Counted from the stretch's first letter, positions 14,979-23,228 are shown. The stretch: 48,117 nucleotides of DNA from Lachnospiraceae bacterium (GCA_017615545.1 JAFZZY010000013.1:101675-149791); one strand, 5' to 3'. Numbers and translations: made by a program. Notes: generated by a model not told the origin, from the letters alone.

Positions 14979-17357
14979 TCATTGATCCTGATCTTCGTAA
15001 GTAAAGCGGATGTTGGTGATCGCGCATTGATCACCGGACAGGGCTACAAAAGTCAGTCCCTTTCCGTGGTTGATATGCGTCGTATTCTCGATCGAGATAC
15101 CGAGGTTCTCGGTCTTCGTCGTCACCCAATCCTCTCCGCAGGTAAAGGTCACAGTAACGTCGACACCTTCTCTGTGCCGGTCTTTCCAGTAGTCCCAGCC
15201 CTGGAAACCATCTTTCGTGACCGTCGCGTTGTTTTTAACATCCACGCCGTCCCAATACTCACCATCCAGACGGATCAGCGCATACTCGCGATAGTTTCTG
15301 CCGTTCACTTCGCCGTCATCGGAATGATATAAAACTATATACGGACAATGCCAGATCAGGCGGGCGGAAGGAAGACTCATCGAATGGAAGGTCATCTTCA
15401 TATTGTTGGTGACCGGTGTTCCGTGTGAAATATCCGACCGGAAGGTATCGACCTGCACGTTCGGGATATCACCTACATTGCCCTTGATATAACTGATCTC
15501 TTCCGCGATTCTCGGGATCGTTTCAGCGTCCGAAGCGACATCGGATCGCTCGATCTTAACATCGTCGATCGTACACTGCTCGCCGGTCAGTCCGATGTAG
15601 CAATAGCGCGTGCAATCCGGGAAGGCAACGATCACATCAAAGGGTTCATTTCCGTTATCGATCGTGATCTTCGCGTGATCCTTAACACGTACGGCACGGA
15701 TCACATACTCTGTAGATTTTCCCTTGGCTTTGGTTTTTTCGGAATTCCGACGGACTTCCATCTTTCTCGCGCCAAGGCACTTCTCTGTACCGTCCAGTCG
15801 GATTTGTCCATACTCGAAGCAAGACAGGTCGCGGGCCGCACGCTCATCCCTGTAGAAACGCGCGTCAAGCGAATCAAAGAGGATGATCGAAGGATACGGA
15901 TCCGTGTTCTCGCTGTCTGGTGCATAATGGAATCGGATCGTGACCTCCTGCGATGAAATCAAGATGCCTTCGGAGACTGCGCTTCCGAACTCTGCGCATC
16001 GGATCTGACCGTTGCCTCTTAAGCCGGTTGCCTCCGTAATTTCCTTCATCATGTACTCACTGTCGATATCAATGAGATACTGCATCGCTTTTGCAAACTC
16101 GGGATCGAACTGCGTCCCCGAATTCTTTATGATCTCTTCGCGAACGATCTGCTGCGGGATCGCAGCACGATAACTACGCGTAGATGTCATCGCATCGTAT
16201 GCATCCGCGACGGATATGATTCTTGCGGCCTCAGGGATCTCCTCTCCTTTCAAGTGATCCGGATATCCCTTTCCATCGTAGCGTTCATGATGATAATGCG
16301 CGCCGACGCTTAAGTAAGGATAGTCGCGAATACTGGACAGGATCTGGTTACCGATCACGGGATGCTGCTTGATCGCCTCATATTCCTCGTCGGTCAATCT
16401 TCCGTTTTTGGTGATGATGTGATCCGCTACACCGATCTTTCCTACGTCATGCAAAAGCGCCGTGTAATAGATCTTCCGGCACTCTTCTTCACTCTTTCCC
16501 ATACGCTCGGCGATCTTCTTGGAATACTCAGCCACGCGCACGGAATGACCTCGTGTATACTCGTCCTTTGCATCGATCGCATTTGCCAAAGCCGTAGCCG
16601 TCTGTTCAAACAAGCGTTCCGACAGCTCTCTTTGCTCCATCAAATGTTCGATCTTGATCTTATTTGCCTTATCGACCTTATCATTGATGTCCAGATAGGC
16701 GAATATGTAGACCAGGATCGACGTGATCATGATCGAGATATTTCCCAAGGAAAAACCATAGGTAAATACCTGTGCGACGGATGCGATCGCCGGACCCAGC
16801 AAAAATACCAGCAAAGATATGAAAATGATCTTACTGAAACGAAGTTTATGTTGGATAACGACCCATACCATCAATGCGGTACAAACGATTGGAATAATGT
16901 AACAGATGATGTACGCGGGGCCACGGTGATACTGATTCAGATCATCGATGTAGAACAAGAAATCCGGGATCAGGGACGCGATCACTACGAATCCCGCACC
17001 TGCGATCGACAGACCGCAAACCCACCACAGTCGTTTCGGTATCTTCAGGTTCAGATCCTCAACGAACAGGTTCATGATGTAATGATCGAAAATAAACGCA
17101 CACAACGGACTGAGCAGGTACAAAAAGAAATTGCTCACTCGTACCATCGTGAAGCCCAGTTCACTGACATTTCCGTCATAGATATATGCAAGGCGGTCGC
17201 AACACAGGAGTGCCGCGGCGATCAGTTCGATAAAGACGATCACCAATCGTCGGCGCCAGGATAGCGCTTTCGAGAGGAGGATCAGGACCGCGAATGCAAA
17301 ACCGATTCCGATCAGCGCCAGCATCAGATCCAGTTGAAGTTGTTTCAGCATATCCAT
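14979..17357 (-). CDS. Multi-TM HD-GYP c-di-GMP phosphodiesterase with large C-terminal extension
   Basis: 792 residues from ATG 17357 (GGTGG upstream). Residues 8-222 hold about seven membrane helices. Residues 250-440 are the HD-GYP domain: HSVRVAEYS, LLHDVGKIGV (His303, Asp304), HPVIGNQIL, HYHHERYDGKGYP (GYP 364-366), ISVADAYDAM and RSYR, all needed for c-di-GMP hydrolysis. The last 350 residues are unusual: two copies of a beta-rich segment, each containing a YGQIRLDG/YALIRLDG strand and ending in IGLTGEQCTIDDVKIE and VALSGDQCAITNIRFTY. Topology would leave this extension in the cytoplasm if the helix count is even, outside if odd; I cannot settle it. The GGDEF gene 19 bp upstream makes the opposite enzyme, so the two probably form one signalling unit. 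Confidence 0.92.
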   Translation of the reverse strand: MDMLKQLQLDLMLALIGIGFAFAVLILLSKALSWRRRLVIVFIELIAAALLCCDRLAYIYDGNVSELGFTMVRVSNFFLYLLSPLCAFIFDHYIMNLFVEDLNLKIPKRLWWVCGLSIAGAGFVVIASLIPDFLFYIDDLNQYHRGPAYIICYIIPIVCTALMVWVVIQHKLRFSKIIFISLLVFLLGPAIASVAQVFTYGFSLGNISIMITSILVYIFAYLDINDKVDKANKIKIEHLMEQRELSERLFEQTATALANAIDAKDEYTRGHSVRVAEYSKKIAERMGKSEEECRKIYYTALLHDVGKIGVADHIITKNGRLTDEEYEAIKQHPVIGNQILSSIRDYPYLSVGAHYHHERYDGKGYPDHLKGEEIPEAARIISVADAYDAMTSTRSYRAAIPQQIVREEIIKNSGTQFDPEFAKAMQYLIDIDSEYMMKEITEATGLRGNGQIRCAEFGSAVSEGILISSQEVTIRFHYAPDSENTDPYPSIILFDSLDARFYRDERAARDLSCFEYGQIRLDGTEKCLGARKMEVRRNSEKTKAKGKSTEYVIRAVRVKDHAKITIDNGNEPFDVIVAFPDCTRYCYIGLTGEQCTIDDVKIERSDVASDAETIPRIAEEISYIKGNVGDIPNVQVDTFRSDISHGTPVTNNMKMTFHSMSLPSARLIWHCPYIVLYHSDDGEVNGRNYREYALIRLDGEYWDGVDVKNNATVTKDGFQGWDYWKDRHREGVDVTVTFTCGEDWVTTKTENLGISIENTTHINHGKGLTFVALSGDQCAITNIRFTYEDQDQ

Positions 17358-17376
17358 AATGCCACCTGTCCTCTCG

Positions 17377-18783
17377 TTAACGTTTTAACTCCGGATGGTC
17401 CTGATAGAATCGATCTTTATCTGCATACATTCTCTCATCCGAGATATGCAGCGCCTTCAAAATGTCCTTGGAATCCTCGACAAAACACTCACCGACTGCA
17501 AAGCATGCGCTTCCGAATCCAAGCTCGCTGTTACGTACCTGTATTGATTTTTCAATGAGCGTTTGTTCCGTCGTATCCGGAACGATGACCATAAACTCGT
17601 CGCCGCCTGCGCGGAAAATGCTTCCCTCCGGGAAGACCTCCTGCAACGCGGCCGCCGCCTGCTTCAGCAGCTGGTCGCCCGAAATATGGCCCTTATCATC
17701 ATTGACCCGTTTCAGACCATTCAGGTCGGCAAATACGATGCCCAGATTGCGCATCTGATCCTCGCCCGAAACGATCCGGTCAATGCGGTTATTCATTTCA
17801 TTACGGTTCATGACGCCCGTCAGCATATCCATCGAACTCAAGATCTTCAGTCTGTGGAGAAGCTGGTCATTTGCGATCTCTGAGGTTACAAAATACGTGG
17901 CCAGTTCCAAGGTTTCTTTGATATGATCGGCGTTCTGCGTCTCGAAATTCGTGGCCCACATGTAACCAAGCAACTCATCGCCGATCTTCAGTGGGAACAA
18001 AACGATACTCCAAACGCCTGCACCGCGTAATGACTCATACCAACGGGGATTCTTGGTTTTGACGTAGTCCATCCCGTTTTCATCTTTTACGATCAGACAG
18101 TTGCTGCCTCCGATCGTATCTTCCCATGTCTCCGCGATCTCATAGAAGTTCGGGTCTCTGCGAACAACGGAACGCATCATGGACTCTTCCCTTCGATCCT
18201 CACGATCCTCCGCCAGCACCTTACAGGATCTGTTTTCAGTATCGATCAGCATGATCGAACAGGCTCTGGCCTTACAAAGGCTACGGATATCTTTCATGAC
18301 CTCGGTCATCGTTTCTTTGAAGTCGGCAGATCCATGCAGTTTCAGACAAATGTTAAGCACCTCGGATGCAGTATTCGCGGACAGCGTCGCCATCTTTCTC
18401 GTGTCCCCCTGCTGAGAAACCTGCTGTGTATACGTGCAGTAGTATATATTCCCCTCGTTGCACAGCGGCAGCAGGAAGAGGTCGAACCAGAAATCAAAGC
18501 GATCGGGATGTACATAGGTATGCACGGGCACTTTTTCGACCGCCGCGCGGTAACAAACCGTCTCGAAATTCAGATCCTTTGGGAAATAATTTTGATAGAG
18601 ACTGTTCGGAACGAACTTCGTGCTCATCAGCTGCGGTCCGTCCCAAACGGTCTCTATCGATTGAACATATGCTTTATTTCCGACCACGAGCCGGATATCC
18701 CCGTATTTTCCGTCCTCTTTCATCTCAACGGAAATAACACAGGTCATAACATCAATATTGTCGACAAATGCTTGAAAATCCAT
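17377..18783 (-). CDS. GGDEF diguanylate cyclase with PAS-like and GAF domains
   Basis: About 468 residues if translation begins at ATG 18783 (MDFQAFVDNIDVMTCVISVE). The frame stays open to 18879, but a good promoter at 18848-18876 lies within that stretch, so the upstream start is unlikely; the RBS before 18783 (GGAAGGA) is distant and the start is provisional. Domains: N-terminal PAS-like sensor (about 1-140), GAF-like region (about 160-310, KARACSIMLIDTENRSCKVL), then a GGDEF domain with MLTGVMNRNEMNNR and the intact active-site motif RAGGDEFMVIV. It should make c-di-GMP from two GTP. Soluble: no membrane segments. It is followed after 19 bp by an HD-GYP phosphodiesterase. Confidence 0.9.
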   Translation of the reverse strand: MDFQAFVDNIDVMTCVISVEMKEDGKYGDIRLVVGNKAYVQSIETVWDGPQLMSTKFVPNSLYQNYFPKDLNFETVCYRAAVEKVPVHTYVHPDRFDFWFDLFLLPLCNEGNIYYCTYTQQVSQQGDTRKMATLSANTASEVLNICLKLHGSADFKETMTEVMKDIRSLCKARACSIMLIDTENRSCKVLAEDREDRREESMMRSVVRRDPNFYEIAETWEDTIGGSNCLIVKDENGMDYVKTKNPRWYESLRGAGVWSIVLFPLKIGDELLGYMWATNFETQNADHIKETLELATYFVTSEIANDQLLHRLKILSSMDMLTGVMNRNEMNNRIDRIVSGEDQMRNLGIVFADLNGLKRVNDDKGHISGDQLLKQAAAALQEVFPEGSIFRAGGDEFMVIVPDTTEQTLIEKSIQVRNSELGFGSACFAVGECFVEDSKDILKALHISDERMYADKDRFYQDHPELKR

Positions 18784-18847
18784 ATACCAGATACCGTCCT
18801 TCCCGACCAAAGACACGCCATCGCGGTCCAACGAAAACTCTAGTATC

Positions 18848-18876
18848 AGTATACGACTTTTTGCACGAGAAATCAA
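18848..18876 (-). promoter_or_regulatory. Promoter of the GGDEF/HD-GYP pair
   Basis: Minus-strand TTGATT (18871-18876), 17-bp spacer, TATACT (18848-18853). Its position argues for the downstream GGDEF start at 18783. Confidence 0.6.
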
Positions 18877-18896
18877 CACATCCCTGAGGTTTGCGA

Positions 18897-19697
18897 CTAC
18901 TTTTTACACGCGATCGTGCACAGTTTTCCCCTGAGAATGTAACCGATCTTCTCGTAGCAGGCATTGGATGCGACATAGTCCGCATCCGTGTAGAGCATCG
19001 GCAGGAATCCGGCCTCTTTTGCGATCATCGTGACCCGGTATACCAGGTTCTCTGCGTAGTGCTTTCTGCGTGCTTCCGGCCTCGTGTAGACCAGACCGAT
19101 CGCTGCCATTCCGTTATTCGGAAACCAGTGACAGCTCGCGACCGAACGCCCCTCGGGATCCTTCCAGAAGTAGAGTGCACCATGCGCTACTCCCTCTGTT
19201 GCCTTCTTCCGGTACACCTCTTCGCTTTCATAGTCCGCGTCGATCGCATGATGGAACAGATCGTAAAACTCGACCAGTTCGTCGATATCTTCTTCGGTGC
19301 ACTGGTGCAGGCTTCCCTCACAGGTCGCGCCCGGTGCGATCGGCGCAGGATTGTCGTATGCGAACATATTGGTCTCCACGGCAAATGCAAGCCCGTCCCT
19401 TTCGGCACGTTGGATGAAGTATTCCGCCAGCTCGTACTTGATGTTAAAACGATGCTCGCCGTCCATCAGGCCGTTCTCCTTCGAAAGAACGTATGCCCTC
19501 TCCAGTTCCTCTTCCGTCGCGTCATCCGGCGTCCAGATCCACACCGGGAACGGATCTTCCGAAAAGCAAATGATCAGCCTCTCATGATCCGACAAAAGCA
19601 ATGTGTTCTTTCCGCCAAAAAGGCGTTTCAGTACGAAAAACGTGTATTTATCACCTTCGAGCAGTTCATAGTCCCGCTCATTTACAAAATTATCCAT
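18897..19697 (-). CDS. GNAT-family acetyltransferase
   Basis: 266 residues from ATG 19697 behind AAGGAG (8 nt). The N-terminal half (to about 130) is a poorly conserved partner domain; the C-terminal half is a GNAT fold of the COG3393 kind with AAIGLVYTRPEARRKHYAE as acetyl-CoA loop and MLYTDADYVASNACYEKIGY at the end. In this subgroup the second G of the usual Q-x-x-G-x-G is His (RRKHYA). Substrate unknown. The gene lies upstream of the GGDEF promoter, whose -35 box starts about 20 bp after its stop. Confidence 0.88.
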   Translation of the reverse strand: MDNFVNERDYELLEGDKYTFFVLKRLFGGKNTLLLSDHERLIICFSEDPFPVWIWTPDDATEEELERAYVLSKENGLMDGEHRFNIKYELAEYFIQRAERDGLAFAVETNMFAYDNPAPIAPGATCEGSLHQCTEEDIDELVEFYDLFHHAIDADYESEEVYRKKATEGVAHGALYFWKDPEGRSVASCHWFPNNGMAAIGLVYTRPEARRKHYAENLVYRVTMIAKEAGFLPMLYTDADYVASNACYEKIGYILRGKLCTIACKK

Positions 19698-19750
19698 TTG
19701 TCATTCTCCTTAAAGATCTATGAATGATCCCAAGGCACTATCTTCACTGT

Positions 19751-20602
19751 CTAGAATGGCGTGATCAATCCGATGCCTGCGGTGAGCAGGTTTGCCACAA
19801 CGGCATAACCGAGCGCCTTTTTCTTCATGTTTCCGTTTTTATCTGCCAGAGCAAAGTAATAGACGATCGCTTCGAAGAACATGATGACGATCTCGAAGAG
19901 GAACAGAGTGAGGAAAAATCCCGAAGCTCTGTTTTGCGGTTGTGTAAAATACAGGTTCAACGGAATGTTTGTGATCGCATTTACCACGATGACCGAAATA
20001 ATGTTTCGAGCCTTCATCGGGTATGCAAACGCGATCAATATAACAAACTCGATCACAAACGTCAGGATATAATTTCTCGTGATCGTAAAGATGCGCTTCA
20101 TAAGAGCATCATCGCGTAATTCCTTCAATTCACCTGCGGCATAATCGAAACTGAACTCCGCGTTGAACTCGATCTTCTCGATCGGATCACTTAAGAGGAC
20201 GTTTCCGTCCATGTCAATGATCATTACCCTGAAGTAATCCGGTGTCATATATCCAAAGTGAAAAACTCCGTCTTCATTAGCACGCTTGTAATTCGTTCCT
20301 ACGGGGTTTTTGAAATAACCCCAACCGTCATAGGCGAAGCTTTTTAAGAATGCCTCCACGCTTTCATCGGTCACGTTATCCAGTTTTAATGCACTTCGGC
20401 CTTCCAGGCCTTCTTTCTTCTCGATCAGTGCGATGTAGTAGTCCTTGGGTCCGTTTTTTACGGTAATCTCGATCGACGGTTTCGGACCGACGTCCGCCTG
20501 AATATCCTGCGGGAACAGGATGATCGTGTTGATCATGAGCAGCATGGCCGCCATAAACATGGTCATAAGATTGTGATGTCTTACTTTTGATCCTTTCAAC
20601 AT
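19751..20602 (-). CDS. Secreted/4-TM membrane protein with GPKPSI motif, copy 2
   Basis: 283 residues from ATG 20602, chosen because AAGGAGG lies 8 nt upstream; the open frame extends to 20698 but without RBS and across a promoter. Signal peptide (VRHHNLMTMFMAAMLLMINT, cleavage after QADV-type site), then GPKPSIEITVKN, DYYIALIE, a ligand-like domain of about 130 residues and four C-terminal membrane helices; a short charged loop (ADKNGNMKKKA) precedes the last one. Same length, motif order and topology as the product of 2920-3774, 16 kb away: paralogues, diverged well beyond recent duplication. Family unrecognised; function unknown. It has its own promoter (20642-20670). Confidence 0.8.
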   Translation of the reverse strand: MLKGSKVRHHNLMTMFMAAMLLMINTIILFPQDIQADVGPKPSIEITVKNGPKDYYIALIEKKEGLEGRSALKLDNVTDESVEAFLKSFAYDGWGYFKNPVGTNYKRANEDGVFHFGYMTPDYFRVMIIDMDGNVLLSDPIEKIEFNAEFSFDYAAGELKELRDDALMKRIFTITRNYILTFVIEFVILIAFAYPMKARNIISVIVVNAITNIPLNLYFTQPQNRASGFFLTLFLFEIVIMFFEAIVYYFALADKNGNMKKKALGYAVVANLLTAGIGLITPF

Positions 20603-20641
20603 AGTGTTATCCTCCTTACATTGCCCATCCATCTTGGGCTT

Positions 20642-20670
20642 GTTATAGTGATAACGCATCGTTCGATCAA
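20642..20670 (-). promoter_or_regulatory. Promoter of the second GPKPSI gene
   Basis: Minus-strand TTGATC (20665-20670), 17-bp spacer, TATAAC (20642-20647). GTTAT-CACT-ATAAC, a small palindrome, covers the -10 box. Confidence 0.6.
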
Positions 20671-20687
20671 AACACCACAATATTTTC

Positions 20688-21782
20688 TCAATTTTCAAAC
20701 ACGATCAGCGGGATCAACATTTCATCCTCCGTCAGACTGCCATGCATGGACACGAATTCCTCATCGACCGTCATAATGGACAGGTCTCCGGTCGCGATGG
20801 CAATGTAGTTTCCGAGCATCGAGCGGAACATCGGGTGTCGCTCTCCCGTGCCAAACAGGTCCGCTTCGATCGCCTGCTCCATGGGCATCAGGTCGAAACG
20901 GTCACCGAACAGGCGGTTGAACTCGCTGATGAAATACTTCTCCTTCTCCGGCTTCACGAAGAGGTTCAAGACCCGCGGCTCCAGCGAAGGCATTCGCTCG
21001 AGACATTCGACGAGTTGCTGATAATCCCGCATCATGACCTGTTCGTTGTCGATGTGCCCGTGGTCCGCCGTAACGATGATCAACGAATTCGAAAGTTCCG
21101 ACGCCAGTTTCGCAACCTCCTGCTCCAATTCGATCAGGTTTTCATGTGTCTCATCGGAGCCGCACCCCTTCCGGTGCAGGATTCCGTCGGGTTGGTTCCA
21201 GTATGCATATACGTATTTCTTTCCCGGGTTTTTGCAGAACTCACGCACGCAAGCGGTAAGTTTCGTGAATTCATCCAGCGAAGGGTCCAAAAACGGGGCC
21301 GCGATGTAAGCCTGACCGCCATGACGTTTGATACGGTCAATGACGCCCTCATACGGTGTATGGGTCCAAGCCAGGTTGTAATCGGCCGCCGGGACCTCGG
21401 TACCCTGAACAAAATTATAAAACACCGTAACGTTCTTATCTACCTGCGGGTAATAACAATCCCACCCGAGCCAGCTATGCTCGCAGGGCTGCAGGCCCGA
21501 AAGCATCGAGGTCGTCGCCGCTACCGTCGTGGACAGAAACGTCGATTTATATATCCCCGCCAGATGGGAACGGAACGGTCCGTCCTCCTTCAAATGTCGC
21601 TCGAGGATCGCCTGGCCCATGCCATCCAGCAGGATCACGATAACATTCTCGTAGTCCTTCTCCAAATACGGATCCACCAGCGGCAGCGTCTTTCCGACAG
21701 GCTCCGCGTCGAATTTCTTCAGGATCGAATTCGGCAGGTTTGCGATACAGTTTTCATAATCCGGTTTTGTCATCTTACTCAT
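20688..21782 (-). CDS. Alkaline-phosphatase-superfamily phosphodiesterase/nucleotide pyrophosphatase-like enzyme
   Basis: 364 residues. ATG 21782 follows GGGAGG; the in-frame ATG at 21797 would absorb that RBS. Metal and nucleophile sites of the type I phosphodiesterase/NPP group are visible: VIVILLDGMG (Asp), STFLSTTVAATTSMLSG (Thr nucleophile), WNQPDGILHRKG (Asp and His), IVTADHGHID (Asp and His) and a final His in VSMHGSLTEDEM. No signal peptide, so it is cytoplasmic. Substrate unknown: nucleotides, sugar phosphates or phosphodiesters are all possible. It follows a small conserved gene of unknown function by 36 bp. Confidence 0.9.
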   Translation of the reverse strand: MSKMTKPDYENCIANLPNSILKKFDAEPVGKTLPLVDPYLEKDYENVIVILLDGMGQAILERHLKEDGPFRSHLAGIYKSTFLSTTVAATTSMLSGLQPCEHSWLGWDCYYPQVDKNVTVFYNFVQGTEVPAADYNLAWTHTPYEGVIDRIKRHGGQAYIAAPFLDPSLDEFTKLTACVREFCKNPGKKYVYAYWNQPDGILHRKGCGSDETHENLIELEQEVAKLASELSNSLIIVTADHGHIDNEQVMMRDYQQLVECLERMPSLEPRVLNLFVKPEKEKYFISEFNRLFGDRFDLMPMEQAIEADLFGTGERHPMFRSMLGNYIAIATGDLSIMTVDEEFVSMHGSLTEDEMLIPLIVFEN

Positions 21783-21818
21783 AATAGTTCCTCCCATTTC
21801 TTCTGCTTTCCAGGCACG

Positions 21819-22235
21819 TCATTGGCTCAGGGCGAGCAGCTTCGTAACGATATCGACGTCCGGCTTCATACCCTTCACGGCGATCTGAAATTCATCCTCG
21901 TACAGGATCTCGCCGGGCGCCTCCTCGCATTCGGACATGTAAAACTTCAGCCCGTATTTCGCACCCATGGCCCGGTAGAACTTCATCTCCTCCCAGATGC
22001 GGTTTCCCTCCGGCGTGTCCTTAAACCACGTGATCGCGCCGTCCGGGTTCCCCTGCTCATAAAACGGCGGCACCGGCAAGACTTCCTCAAAATACTTTCG
22101 GTTATCCCAGTACTCTGCGGTTTCCTGCTCGGTCAATGTCCCTGCATCGACCAGTTTCCCGATGGCTGTGAATATTCCTCGCGGCTGCTGCGTGATCCAG
22201 GCGATATCCATGGTGTGAACTCTGAAATACTTCAT
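21819..22235 (-). CDS. Conserved hypothetical protein, 138 residues
   Basis: ATG 22235 follows GGAGG (AGGAGGATCAGAAA). The product is soluble and acidic, with a Trp-rich N-terminal part (HTMDIAWITQQPRGIFTA) and the segments EYWDNRKYFEEVLPVPPFYE and NPDGAITWFKDTPEGN. The latter look conserved across Firmicutes, from memory of similar proteins, without an assigned function. It is the first gene after the small-ORF terminator (22281-22310), so read-through from that unit could feed it, and it precedes the phosphodiesterase gene. Confidence 0.75.
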   Translation of the reverse strand: MKYFRVHTMDIAWITQQPRGIFTAIGKLVDAGTLTEQETAEYWDNRKYFEEVLPVPPFYEQGNPDGAITWFKDTPEGNRIWEEMKFYRAMGAKYGLKFYMSECEEAPGEILYEDEFQIAVKGMKPDVDIVTKLLALSQ

Positions 22236-22261
22236 TTTCTGATCCTCCTCTTTCTGCCGCT

Positions 22262-22310
22262 ATCCGGGTAAAAAGTATACAAAAAACCGCTTACCCGGAT
22301 GGATAAGCGG
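22262..22310 (-). terminator. Terminator after the 28-codon gene, with overlapping alternative hairpin
   Basis: On the minus strand CCGCTTA (22304-22310) pairs with TAAGCGG (22287-22293), followed by TTTTTT (22281-22286). A second perfect 10-bp inverted repeat, ATCCGGGTAA (22291-22300) with TTACCCGGAT (22262-22271), shares bases with the first stem, so the two hairpins exclude each other in part. Confidence 0.8.
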
Positions 22311-22349
22311 CTCATGTACGAAACTCTGCACCTATTCTGCGCTCCACTC

Positions 22350-22436
22350 TCATCCGCATACGAAAACAAGACCATGGTCGTATCGATCCATGTTCATGGT
22401 GACGTAATCATGAGAATGAGAGTCAAATCTAAACAT
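22350..22436 (-). CDS. 28-codon small ORF (small protein or leader peptide)
   Basis: ATG 22436 follows AAAGGAG with about 10-nt spacing, downstream of a perfect consensus promoter, and the transcript ends at a Rho-independent terminator 40 nt after the stop codon. The product (starting MFRFDSHSHDYVTMNMD) is polar and acidic with three His and no membrane segment or signal peptide. It has the same promoter-RBS-short ORF-terminator layout as the unit at 1107-1271, and both peptides contain M-x-M. No obvious run of regulatory codons is present (His8, Ser9 and His10 are the nearest to one). Not recognised; may be a genuine microprotein, a leader for the gene at 21819-22235, or the coding part of a small RNA. 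Confidence 0.5.
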   Translation of the reverse strand: MFRFDSHSHDYVTMNMDRYDHGLVFVCG

Positions 22437-22469
22437 CAACAGGTGCTCCTTTCTGAAAGTATTTCGCCC

Positions 22470-22498
22470 ATTATACAACGGTGATTTTCGAATGTCAA
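22470..22498 (-). promoter_or_regulatory. Perfect consensus sigma-A promoter of the 28-codon gene
   Basis: Minus-strand TTGACA (22493-22498), exactly 17 bp, TATAAT (22470-22475). It should be among the strongest promoters here and drives a transcript of only about 180 nt unless the terminator is passed. Confidence 0.85.
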
Positions 22499-22537
22499 CC
22501 GCTTTTTTCAAATAATTTTACGTTTATTCGCGATCTT

Positions 22538-23173
22538 TCAGAACTTCGGCGGGCGTGATCCGGTTGATCTTGCTTTTCTCCGGTACGGCGTCGGCTTTAC
22601 CTGAAACAGTCCGTGACGGTTGCAGTACGCGTAGAGTTTCACGACTCTGTTGATCTTAAAGCGAGCCTCCGCCTGACCCTCAGGATACAGTTTGACGAAC
22701 TGCACGCCGCTGTCGGACACCGCCGCGAGGAAGGAAATATAGTGCTCCTTCTCCATCGGATGATCGACCGTGACATAGTACTCGTCTTCCACGATCTCCA
22801 TGCGGATCGCATGGTCTTCATCGGCCGCCTCCGCTTCCAGCGCGGGCAATGTGATCCCGCAGCAGCTGATCACTGCCTCGCCGACGGACCAAACCACGTT
22901 CCCGCAGACCGGGCAGACGTAGCATTTTCCCTTAACGATATTGGACGCCGGGTTTTGGTTGCGGACATCCTCGCCGGACAGCAACTCGATCACCGAGATA
23001 TCCAGTGCCTTCGCGAGCGGCTCGAGCAAACTGATATCGGGAAAGCCCTGACCGGTCTCCCATTTGCTCACCGCCTTACCACTGACGCATATCTTCTGCG
23101 CGAGCTCCTCCTGTGTCATCTTCTTATCTTCCCTCAGTCTGCGTATCACAGAACCGGTTACATAGTTATCCAT
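22538..23173 (-). CDS. XRE-family regulator fused to desulfoferrodoxin (superoxide reductase) domain
   Basis: 211 residues from ATG 23173 (AGAGG upstream); the frame extends nine codons further but without an RBS. Residues 8-65 are an XRE helix-turn-helix (TQEELAQKICVSGKAVSKWETGQ in two halves). Residues 80-195 carry every metal ligand of a two-centre desulfoferrodoxin: Cys87, Cys90, Cys104, Cys105 for the FeCys4 centre I, and His121, His138, His144, Cys184, His187 for the catalytic Fe(His4Cys) centre II; motifs CPVCGNVV, DHPMEKEHYI and YCNRHGLF. Spacing of H138-H144 and C184-H187 equals that of known enzymes. The domain may detoxify superoxide or act as the sensor of the DNA-binding part. 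The basic tail (KARSTGSRPPKF) is extra. Confidence 0.9.
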   Translation of the reverse strand: MDNYVTGSVIRRLREDKKMTQEELAQKICVSGKAVSKWETGQGFPDISLLEPLAKALDISVIELLSGEDVRNQNPASNIVKGKCYVCPVCGNVVWSVGEAVISCCGITLPALEAEAADEDHAIRMEIVEDEYYVTVDHPMEKEHYISFLAAVSDSGVQFVKLYPEGQAEARFKINRVVKLYAYCNRHGLFQVKPTPYRRKARSTGSRPPKF

Positions 23174-23228
23174 AACATATGCCTCTTTTTTTTCTTCCAT
23201 GATAGCATACGATCATAGTAAGCACTAC

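Noticed and set aside
18783..18879. Upstream start of the GGDEF gene at 18879
   Set aside because: The stretch contains a -35/-10 pair with 17-bp spacing and has no RBS, so the transcript would begin after it.
20742..22271. 509-codon open frame on the plus strand
   Set aside because: Runs antisense across the phosphodiesterase gene, an intergenic gap and the 138-residue gene. His/Arg/Leu-rich composition typical of a shadow frame of GC-balanced codons.
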